Shown here piece by piece: positions 17,498 to 24,808 of a stretch of 64,000 nucleotides of DNA. The stretch comes from Flavihumibacter solisilvae. Its GTDB lineage: Bacteria > Bacteroidota > Bacteroidia > Chitinophagales > Chitinophagaceae. The stretch covers positions 248,001 to 312,000 of the forward strand of contig NZ_JSVC01000001.1 of NCBI RefSeq assembly GCF_000814475.1, read 5' to 3'. The notes beneath the pieces were generated by a model. It searched no databases, had not been told where the DNA came from, and worked only from the letters and a program-made list of their open reading frames with translations. The position numbers and the translations under genes were made by a program. The first letter of the stretch is position 1. Each line of letters starts with the position of its first letter.

Positions 17498-18643
17498 ATG
17501 TTATCCTTCCATTCGAAACTCCCAAACGTCGGAACGACGATTTTTACGGAAATGAGCGCGCTGGCTGCCGAACACAATGCGGTGAACCTCGGGCAGGGCT
17601 TCCCCGACTTTCCCATGAGTGAACAACTGATCGATGCCGTTAGCAGGGCCATGCGCAGCAACTGCAACCAATATGCGCCGATGCCGGGCTGGATGCCACT
17701 CCGGGAAGCGCTTTCCGAAAAAATCAACCGCCTTTATGGGGCTTCGATAAATCCCGATACTGAGATCACTGTTACGCCGGGTGGCACTTATGCCATTTAT
17801 ACCGCACTCACCACGATATTGAGGCCGGGCGATGAGGTGATTGTACTTGAACCCGCCTACGACAGTTATGTACCCAATATAGAGGTCAACGGCGCAAAAG
17901 CTGTCCTGGTGCCATTGAATACGCCGGATTTCAGCATCAACTGGGATGCGGTAAGGCGCGGAGTAACGGAAAAAACCAGGGCGATCATTCTGAATAGTCC
18001 GCATAACCCCACAGGATCGATACTCACGGAGCAGGACATCTCCTCTCTCCGCAGCCTGGTCGCCGACCATGATATGTATATCATCAGCGATGAAGTATAT
18101 GAACATCTTGTCTTCGATGGAATGCTGCACCACAGTATGTTGCGGTACCCGGACCTGTTTCAGCGGAGTTTCGTGTGCTTTTCCTTTGGGAAAGTCTATC
18201 ATTGCACCGGATGGAAGTTGGGCTATTGTGTAGCACCAGAAGCTTTTACAAGGGAGTTCCGGAAAGTACACCAGTTCAACTGTTTTAGCTGCCACACCCC
18301 GTCACAGGTCGGAATAACAGAATTTCTCAGGGATGAGGAAGCTTATCTCGGCCTGGGCACTTTTCTTCAGAAAAAGCGGGATCATTTTATACAATTAATG
18401 CATTCCACCCGGTTCAGCCTGCTTTCCTCACAGGGCAGTTATTTCATCTGTGCAGCATATGACCGCATCACGGATGAGTCTGATACTGCATTTGCGCGGA
18501 GACTGACCCGGGAGTATGGAGTGGCAACAATCCCTGTCTCTGCCTTTTACCAGGAGGGAAGCAGGAACCGGATCCTGCGTTTCTGCTTCGCAAAAAAAGA
18601 AGAAACGCTGGAAGCAGCTGTGGAAAGACTTTCCCGTTTATAG
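17498..18643 (+). CDS. PLP-dependent aminotransferase, methionine/glutamine type (YbdL-like)
   Basis: 381 residues, fold type I. NLGQGFPDFPM, NQYAPMPGWMPLREAL, LNSPHNPTG, ISDEVYEHLVFDG and the PLP lysine in SFGKVYHCTGWKLGYC match the kynurenine/glutamine transaminase K branch, including E. coli YbdL (methionine aminotransferase). It would transaminate 2-oxo-4-methylthiobutanoate to methionine in the salvage pathway, possibly with glutamine as donor. An omega-amidase-like gene that could consume the 2-oxoglutaramate product is at 50575-51390. Monocistronic between a terminator and the TCS1 promoter. Confidence 0.9.
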   Translation: MLSFHSKLPNVGTTIFTEMSALAAEHNAVNLGQGFPDFPMSEQLIDAVSRAMRSNCNQYAPMPGWMPLREALSEKINRLYGASINPDTEITVTPGGTYAIYTALTTILRPGDEVIVLEPAYDSYVPNIEVNGAKAVLVPLNTPDFSINWDAVRRGVTEKTRAIILNSPHNPTGSILTEQDISSLRSLVADHDMYIISDEVYEHLVFDGMLHHSMLRYPDLFQRSFVCFSFGKVYHCTGWKLGYCVAPEAFTREFRKVHQFNCFSCHTPSQVGITEFLRDEEAYLGLGTFLQKKRDHFIQLMHSTRFSLLSSQGSYFICAAYDRITDESDTAFARRLTREYGVATIPVSAFYQEGSRNRILRFCFAKKEETLEAAVERLSRL

Positions 18644-18656
18644 CGCTATCGGTAAT

Positions 18657-18683
18657 TTAACCCGTTTTTAATCATTTTCTAAT
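18657..18683 (+). promoter_or_regulatory. Three 11-bp-phased TTAAT-type repeats upstream of TCS1
   Basis: TTAAC (18657), TTAAT (18668) and CTAAT (18679) start exactly 11 bp apart, the direct-repeat spacing used by OmpR/PhoB-type regulators. The same core recurs four times before the stress-protein gene at 20827-20864, which points to binding by the TCS1 response regulator and autoregulation. Confidence 0.55.
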
Positions 18684-18748
18684 TCTGCGTCTCCCGTACA
18701 TGGGGGTGAATAGCCGTAATTTTATAGGTGAACTACCACTATGTAAGC

Positions 18749-19438
18749 ATGTCAGATACGAGGATTCTATTAGTAGAGGATGAAAAAAAGATTGCTGAGA
18801 CCTTGAAAAAAGGTCTCGAAGAGCAGCAATACCAGATCGATCTTGCCTACGACGGTAATATCGGTAAAAAATTATTCGATCAGAATAATTACGACCTGGT
18901 AATTGCCGATATCAATGTGCCTGGTCTTAATGGCTACGAATTACTGAAGCATATCAGGCTGATAAATCAGCAGGTGCCTGTTTTGTTACTTACTGCTCTA
19001 AACAGCACCGAAGACAAAATCGAAGGCTTTAATACAGGTGCGGATGATTATATTGTGAAACCATTCGACTTTGCCGAACTGGTGGTCAGGATCCGCGCAC
19101 TGCTGAAAAGAGCACAACATAATGCTCCCGTTGGCAAGAGCATCCGCGTCAATGATCTTGTGATTAATCTCGACAGCAAGGAAGTATCACGTGCGGGAAA
19201 GCCGATACAGTTGACCGCCAAGGAATTCCAGTTGCTCGAGTACATGATCAAAAACAAGAACAGGGTAGTATCAAGGGCAGATATTGCGCTTAATGTCTGG
19301 GATATTGATTTTGACACGGGAACAAATGTAATTGACGTTTATGTCAACTTCCTTCGCAAGAAAATTGACCGCGATTACGAGCAGAAACTGATTCACACGC
19401 AGGTTGGTATGGGCTATGTGCTGAAAGAAAACAGCTGA
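18749..19438 (+). CDS. OmpR-family response regulator (TCS1)
   Basis: 229 residues from the ATG at 18749; an in-frame GTG 21 bp upstream is less likely. The receiver domain (about 1-115) has LLVEDEKK, the phospho-accepting Asp in LVIADINVPG, LLLTAL and the Lys in DYIVKPFDF. The winged-helix effector (about 130-229) has LTAKEFQLLEYM and TNVIDVYVNFLRKKID. It is followed after one base by its kinase gene. Phosphorylated dimers of this family bind 11-bp direct repeats such as those found in front of this gene and the stress gene. Confidence 0.95.
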   Translation: MSDTRILLVEDEKKIAETLKKGLEEQQYQIDLAYDGNIGKKLFDQNNYDLVIADINVPGLNGYELLKHIRLINQQVPVLLLTALNSTEDKIEGFNTGADDYIVKPFDFAELVVRIRALLKRAQHNAPVGKSIRVNDLVINLDSKEVSRAGKPIQLTAKEFQLLEYMIKNKNRVVSRADIALNVWDIDFDTGTNVIDVYVNFLRKKIDRDYEQKLIHTQVGMGYVLKENS

Positions 19439-19439
19439 A

Positions 19440-20822
19440 GTGACCATACGCACTAAAATAACTTTACTGTTCACATTACTGGTTATAGCGCTCCTGCTAC
19501 TGACCGCGTATTCCGTTTACTATCTTTCCAGCGTTCAGAGAAAATCGGTGTTCAAGCAACGCCTATCCGGCCGCGCCCACAATGCAGCGCAACTCTTTGC
19601 GATCCTGGGCGACTCGAGCCAGTCATCATTGCAAAGAATAGATGCGAGCAACGCGAGGTTCTTTACATCGAAAAGCATACACATCTTCTCGCCGGAAAAG
19701 AAAAAGCTGTATGCCTTCAATACCAGTCCAACTGACGATTTTACGCTTACTGCTGCCACCCTTGATGATATTTCCGCTCATGGCGAGCTTTCGTTCCAGA
19801 TCGGTAAGCGCGACGCATTCGGCGAAGTCGCAAGTGTTATAGGAGGCCCCTATATCATTGTTGTTGCGGCATATGATGCAGATGGACATCAATGGCTGAA
19901 AGACCTTAGGCAAATTCTTGCTACCAGTCTCGTTGCCGGTATGGCATTGACCATGCTGGTCGGTTATGTTTTTTCCCGGCAGCTCATCAGGCCCATTTCA
20001 TCCATTATTGAAGAAGTAAACAACATCTCGTCCCACAACCTGTCGCACCGTATTGATGCAGGCAGCGGCCAGGATGAGTTATTCCGGCTTGCAAATACCT
20101 TTAATGACCTGCTTAACAGGCTGCATGAATCCTTCACCATTCAACGCAGGTTTATTTCCAATGCTTCACACGAACTTTCCACTCCACTGACTTCCATTTC
20201 TTCCCAGCTTGAGGTCACCCTACAAAAGCCGCGGTCGCAGGAAGAATACCGACAGGTGCTGGAATCCGTCCAGGAAGATGTTCAGCAAATGAGACAGCTG
20301 ACCAAGAGCCTGCTGGAGATTGCAAAAACCGGTCACCATGGAAGCATCGAATTACACGAGATCAGGATCGACGAAGTGCTGATAAAAATCACCGGGGCTG
20401 TCCAAAAACTTTCCGCGGATTACCAGGTACTGCTCAGGTTCGAGGAATTTCCTGAAGAGGAGGGAAGGTTCCTGGTATTCGGAAATTCTGACCTGCTGTT
20501 CAGCGCACTCGGGAACATCATTGAAAACGGCTGCAAATACTCGACGGATCACACCAGCCGCGTCTTTTTGCGCTTTGGTGAAAACGAATTGATCATTGAA
20601 GTTCTTAATAATGGCGATGTGATCATGCAGGAGGAAATAGAACACATCTTCCTTCCCTTTTACCGTTCTCCACGATCCATAGAACATAAAGGCTTCGGCC
20701 TGGGACTCGCACTTGCCAAGCGGATCATCGGACTACACCGCGGACAAATCGAAGTGAGCTCGGATGAAAGCTCAGGCACACTGTTCCGTATAACACTTCC
20801 CTCCGCAGGAAAACAGGTCTAA
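19440..20822 (+). CDS. Sensor histidine kinase (TCS1)
   Basis: 460 residues, GTG start one base after the regulator's stop. TM helix about 8-30, a periplasmic sensor region of about 130 residues, TM about 158-178, HAMP domain, H-box FISNASHELSTPLTSISSQL (His near 243), and a catalytic domain with N-box IIENGCKYS, FLPFYRSP and GFGLGLALAKRI. The layout matches CusS-like HAMP kinases of envelope or metal stress. No metal-binding motif is evident in the sensor part, so the stimulus is unknown. Confidence 0.94.
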   Translation: MTIRTKITLLFTLLVIALLLLTAYSVYYLSSVQRKSVFKQRLSGRAHNAAQLFAILGDSSQSSLQRIDASNARFFTSKSIHIFSPEKKKLYAFNTSPTDDFTLTAATLDDISAHGELSFQIGKRDAFGEVASVIGGPYIIVVAAYDADGHQWLKDLRQILATSLVAGMALTMLVGYVFSRQLIRPISSIIEEVNNISSHNLSHRIDAGSGQDELFRLANTFNDLLNRLHESFTIQRRFISNASHELSTPLTSISSQLEVTLQKPRSQEEYRQVLESVQEDVQQMRQLTKSLLEIAKTGHHGSIELHEIRIDEVLIKITGAVQKLSADYQVLLRFEEFPEEEGRFLVFGNSDLLFSALGNIIENGCKYSTDHTSRVFLRFGENELIIEVLNNGDVIMQEEIEHIFLPFYRSPRSIEHKGFGLGLALAKRIIGLHRGQIEVSSDESSGTLFRITLPSAGKQV

Positions 20823-20823
20823 C

Positions 20824-20864
20824 CTTTTAATATGCTTTTAATGCTGCTTTAATCACAGCTTAAT
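20824..20864 (+). promoter_or_regulatory. Four 11-bp-phased TTAAT repeats upstream of the stress-protein operon
   Basis: TTAAT occurs at 20827, 20838, 20849 and 20860, each exactly 11 bp apart, within longer CTTTTAAT/CTTTAAT units. The array ends 10 bp before a -7-like element (CATATTTG, 20875-20882), the position expected for a PhoB-type activator contacting RNA polymerase. The spacing and TTAA core resemble PmrA/QseB boxes. The likely binder is the TCS1 regulator encoded just upstream. Confidence 0.65.
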
Positions 20865-20944
20865 CCCTGCAATCCATATTTGGAATAAGGCTAAGAATGG
20901 CCAGGGATGTAAGTCGCATACCTTGCCGGTCCTGTAAACCAAAG

Positions 20945-21745
20945 ATGGAAAAGTTACTGAAGCAGATAGCAATTGTGGTCGATTTCTCTGATCACTGCGT
21001 TCGCGTACTGAATGATATCATTCCTCTGACCAACGAGCTTCAGTGCGATATCCACCTCTTGCATATCCCTTCAATATCTATTAATCCGGATCATAATGCA
21101 GTAGCCTCACTAAAGCTTATGCAATTACAAAGCTCCTTTTTACCAAAACTGGAAAAAGGAAGACTGCTGTTCTGTCATTGCGAAACAGGAAGAGAAGAAA
21201 AAGTGATCAGGGACTATTGTATCCGCAAGCACATTGACCTGGTTATACTGATGCAAAATAATCGTGTTTCCCTGGCCAGTCTTGTATCTCCGGTAAACAT
21301 AAATCGCCTTACGGTAAAAGCACATTGTCCCGTTCTGAATTTGCCCAGGCCACGGACGATCAACAATATCCGGAACATCGTATTGCCGGTTACGGACGTA
21401 CTCCCGTTACGGAAGATCATGTTTGCGACCTACCTGGCGAAATTCAATAATGCACGGATCCATCTTGTTTCCCTCAGCGACGAGTCGCCTGATCGTGGAG
21501 TAAATAAACACATGTTGCTGCTGAAGGCTTATCAGCTGCTGAAGGACAACACAACCTTGCCGGTTGAATGCCATCCGCTGACGGGTGGAAACATTGCGGA
21601 TACAACTATTGAATATGCCGAAAGGGTAAATGCAGACCTCATAGTGGTGGAACCCGGTCCTGAGGTCGCATTACCCGGAATCATCAATAAATTTTTTTCA
21701 CGATTAATATTTTCTGCCTCCCGTATCCCGGTAATGGCGGTATAA
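20945..21745 (+). CDS. Universal stress protein, tandem-domain type
   Basis: 266 residues from the ATG at 20945; an in-frame ATG at 20897 would add 16 residues rich in Cys/Arg without a Usp match. Two Usp-like domains follow: residues 1-135 (QIAIVVDFSDHCVRVL ... IDLVILMQN) and about 140-266 (NIVLPVTDVLPLRKIMFATYLA ... RVNADLIVVEPG). The ATP-binding GxxGx9GS motif is not clear in either, so nucleotide binding is doubtful. It forms a two-gene unit with the TPR gene 16 bp downstream, probably under control of TCS1. Confidence 0.82.
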   Translation: MEKLLKQIAIVVDFSDHCVRVLNDIIPLTNELQCDIHLLHIPSISINPDHNAVASLKLMQLQSSFLPKLEKGRLLFCHCETGREEKVIRDYCIRKHIDLVILMQNNRVSLASLVSPVNINRLTVKAHCPVLNLPRPRTINNIRNIVLPVTDVLPLRKIMFATYLAKFNNARIHLVSLSDESPDRGVNKHMLLLKAYQLLKDNTTLPVECHPLTGGNIADTTIEYAERVNADLIVVEPGPEVALPGIINKFFSRLIFSASRIPVMAV

Positions 21746-21761
21746 CACAAAACAAAAGAAC

Positions 21762-23381
21762 ATGCGGAAACTAATCTTCCACTCTCTTGCCTGTGCAGGC
21801 TGCCTGACCGCCTTTACAGCATCTGCACAGACCATTGACGAAGCCAGGCAGCTATTATATTATGACCGGCTGGAAAGCGCTGAAAAAGTGCTGGTAAAAG
21901 TTATCAAGGAGCACGAAGATGAAAAGGAAGCTTACTACTGGCTGACAAAAGTTTACCAGGAGAAGGACAGTATTAACAAGGCAAAATCTCTTCTGCATAA
22001 GGATGCGGGGAATATCCTGGATGCACATCCGCTCAACCGCGTTGCACTAGGGAACATTCTTCTTGCAGAAAACAAAAAACCAGAAGCAATAGCGCAATTC
22101 GAAGAAGCGCTGAAGGCTTCCAGGAAAAAAGATGAAGGTGTTATTAAAGCTATTGCCCGCGCGCAGGTTGAAAACGATCACGGTGATGCAACCTATGCAC
22201 TTACATTACTGAATGAGATCAGGGAAAAACAACTGGACGCAGAAGCGCTAACCTTAAAAGGCGACAGTTACCGGAAGCTCATGCAGGGCAGCGAAGCAGC
22301 CAAGGCTTACATGCAGGCTTTGATCAGGGATGATCATTATGCAGAGGCTGCCTATAAGCTGGGAAAGATCTATGTCACCCAGCAAAACCCCGAAATGTTT
22401 CTTCAATACTTCAATAAAGCCATCACAACTGATCCGAAGTATGCAGCAGCGTATTACGAATTGTACTACCATTATTATTTCCGCGATGTGAATAAGGCAA
22501 AGGAGTACCTGGACCTGTACATCGCCAATACCGACCCTTCCGTAGAGCAACAGTATATGCAGACCGATCTGATGTTTGCATCAGGTAAATACACTGAAGC
22601 AATCAACGGTGCCAATACAATATTGCAGGCAGAAAAGATGAAGGCAAAACCCCGGCTCTTCAAGTTGCTTGCGTACAGTTATGATGGGCTCAGCGACTCG
22701 CTGAAGGCAAAAGAAAACCTGCGCCTATATTTTGAAAAGGAAGCTGACAGCAACCTCGTTGCGAAAGACTTTGACCTGCAGGCAAAGCTGCGGCACAAAA
22801 CCGATGAGGATTCACTTGCTGCCATAAGTTGGGAGCGCGCCATCGCAGTTGACACAGTCGTGGAATACAAAGTTGCTTACATGCAACAACTTGCACAGCT
22901 CTACAAAACGAATAAGGACAAAAGCAGGGAAGCACACTGGCTAGGAAAAATATTTGAAACGAAAAAAGAGACCAACAACCTGGATATCTATAACTGGGGA
23001 CTGGCACACTATGCTGCGGCAGAATTCCAATCCGCTGATTCTGTTTTCGGTTTATACACCTCAAAGTACCCCGAACAGATCTATGGATATTACTGGAAGG
23101 CCAGGAGCGAAGCACAACTGGACACTACAATGGAAAAAGGCCGGGCTATAGCTGATTACAAAAAAGTTGCGGAAATAGGCGAAAATGATAGGGAAAAAAA
23201 CAAGAGTCTTTTGACCCAGGCCTACGGGTATCTCGGTGCTTATGAAGCGAATGTCAGTAAAAACTATCCGGCTGCTCTCGACTGGTTCAGGAAAATCCTC
23301 GAATTGCAGCCTGCCAATGCAGATGCACAGAAGTTTGCCGGAATCCTGGAGAAATGGATTCGTGATGGCGGACCTAAATAA
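21762..23381 (+). CDS. Exported tetratricopeptide-repeat protein
   Basis: 539 residues. Signal peptide about 1-22 (MRKLIFHSLACAGCLTAFTASA), then helical repeats through the whole chain, for example YYWLTKVYQEKDSINKAKSL, AEAAYKLGKIYVTQQNPEMF and YPAALDWFRKILELQPANAD at the end. At least ten TPR-like units are likely. Probably a periplasmic or surface scaffold. It lies directly behind the universal stress gene and may be a structural output of TCS1. No enzymatic domain is visible. Confidence 0.85.
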   Translation: MRKLIFHSLACAGCLTAFTASAQTIDEARQLLYYDRLESAEKVLVKVIKEHEDEKEAYYWLTKVYQEKDSINKAKSLLHKDAGNILDAHPLNRVALGNILLAENKKPEAIAQFEEALKASRKKDEGVIKAIARAQVENDHGDATYALTLLNEIREKQLDAEALTLKGDSYRKLMQGSEAAKAYMQALIRDDHYAEAAYKLGKIYVTQQNPEMFLQYFNKAITTDPKYAAAYYELYYHYYFRDVNKAKEYLDLYIANTDPSVEQQYMQTDLMFASGKYTEAINGANTILQAEKMKAKPRLFKLLAYSYDGLSDSLKAKENLRLYFEKEADSNLVAKDFDLQAKLRHKTDEDSLAAISWERAIAVDTVVEYKVAYMQQLAQLYKTNKDKSREAHWLGKIFETKKETNNLDIYNWGLAHYAAAEFQSADSVFGLYTSKYPEQIYGYYWKARSEAQLDTTMEKGRAIADYKKVAEIGENDREKNKSLLTQAYGYLGAYEANVSKNYPAALDWFRKILELQPANADAQKFAGILEKWIRDGGPK

Positions 23382-23405
23382 CTAAGTCTTTAACTCAGTT
23401 TCTCT

Positions 23406-23458
23406 AACCGAAAGGTTGGTTTTTTTGGGTGTAAGCCCCTCTTGTCAAGGAGGGGCTT
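23406..23458 (+). terminator. Tandem terminator structures after the TPR gene
   Basis: A small AACC-GAAA-GGTT tetraloop hairpin (23406-23417) is followed by GG and a T run. A second nine-bp hairpin AAGCCCCTC (23433-23441) / GAGGGGCTT (23450-23458) runs into TT. Together they close the TCS1 output unit. Confidence 0.8.
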
Positions 23459-23512
23459 TTTAATAGCTGTTCGATTGTACTATCGAATTGGGTGTTGAAT
23501 TGAATAAGTCAA

Positions 23513-24760
23513 TTAAAAGAAGAATCCCAAAGCGAGACAGAATATAACAATTAAAGGTGAAGGCAGTTTGGAGTAGGCAAGCAGGAGCCATGTTCCGGTT
23601 ATCACGGTTATGTTCATCCAGCCATGATCTGTCCATTCGGACGAAGTGATATCCTTCAGCATGTACAGGGTTGATGCCACGAGGAAGCCTACGATTGTAG
23701 CGTTGATTCCCTCCAGCGCCCTGAATACGACGGCATATTTTTTCAGGTTATTCCAGATCGGGAAGAAAAACAGAACCAACAACACGCTTGGCAGGAAAAT
23801 AGCGATGCTCCCGATTATACAGCCGGCAACCTGCCATCCTGTTCCACGGTCGCTCATAGCCATGCCCCCCATGAACGAAGCGATGGAAAATACAGGTCCG
23901 GGCATTGCCCTGACGATTCCTGCACCTGTATAAAATGCTTCCCGCTCGATTCGGATCATATTCGGGTTCTTCTGGATTCCTTTTTCGGATTCGGGACGGA
24001 TGACAAACTGCTCATACATCAGGGCCACCAGCACTTGTCCTCCGCCAAATACGATGCTTCCAAAACGATAGGTGTTTTCAAAAAGGTTGAGGGGCCTCCG
24101 GTTCGGCCAGTCGTTTTTCCGGGCCTGTTCACTGAGAAACCCCGCAGCAATGAACAGGAAGGCAAAAAGCCAACCATTTGCCCAGTTGATCTTCCTGGGT
24201 TTCTCCTTGCCCTGTGGTATTCTCCGATCGCTCAGGTTTGTGATAAATCCCCCGGTCACAATCAGTAGCGGGATCATCCAGGGAATCTTGAAAAATGCAA
24301 AACACAGCACAGCACTCATTACCATGATAACACTTGTTATCGTGTTGTTCACGGCTAGCCGGAAGGCAATTACCGAAGCATACCCCAAAAACCCTATAGT
24401 CATTGGGGCTACATATTTGAACACGTCGTGCTGAAGAGATTTATTGTCAATATGCCTTACCAGGAAAGAAAGTGATCCCATCAGCAGGCATGCCGGGGCC
24501 ATCCAGATCAACAAGGTTAACAATGCGAGCTGAATACCGCCTCTTTTATATCCTACCAGTGTAAGTACCTGGGTGGAAGAAGCTCCGGGCAACATATTGC
24601 AGAACGCATTGTACTCCATCAATTCTTCCCTCGAAATGTCTTTGCGTTCGGCAACAAAGGTCTTAAGCATCATTCCGAAATGACCCTGCGGACCGCCAAA
24701 AGCAGTTAAACTATGCAGGAACACAGCCTTGAGAAAAGAAATGTGCCGGAATAAAACCAT
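23513..24760 (-). CDS. chrA: Chromate transporter (ChrA, two-domain)
   Basis: 415 residues, about ten to twelve membrane helices in two CHR halves. [31 protein letters not shown] and [10 protein letters not shown] in the first half and [39 protein letters not shown] in the second are CHR hallmarks. It exports chromate across the inner membrane, probably in antiport; sulfate mimicry makes natural anions possible. It lies 48 bp after the AddB-like gene on the same strand and could be the last gene of that unit. Confidence 0.93.
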   Translation of the reverse strand: MVLFRHISFLKAVFLHSLTAFGGPQGHFGMMLKTFVAERKDISREELMEYNAFCNMLPGASSTQVLTLVGYKRGGIQLALLTLLIWMAPACLLMGSLSFLVRHIDNKSLQHDVFKYVAPMTIGFLGYASVIAFRLAVNNTITSVIMVMSAVLCFAFFKIPWMIPLLIVTGGFITNLSDRRIPQGKEKPRKINWANGWLFAFLFIAAGFLSEQARKNDWPNRRPLNLFENTYRFGSIVFGGGQVLVALMYEQFVIRPESEKGIQKNPNMIRIEREAFYTGAGIVRAMPGPVFSIASFMGGMAMSDRGTGWQVAGCIIGSIAIFLPSVLLVLFFFPIWNNLKKYAVVFRALEGINATIVGFLVASTLYMLKDITSSEWTDHGWMNITVITGTWLLLAYSKLPSPLIVIFCLALGFFF

Positions 24761-24808
24761 CCCAATAAAAGTATAGAATAATTGGTGACAGCGGATTGCA
24801 TTCCTTCT

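Noticed and set aside
19188-19193. CACGTG inside the TCS1 regulator gene as another parS
   Set aside because: Flanks (AGTAT / CGGGA) do not match the parS arms; too many mismatches.
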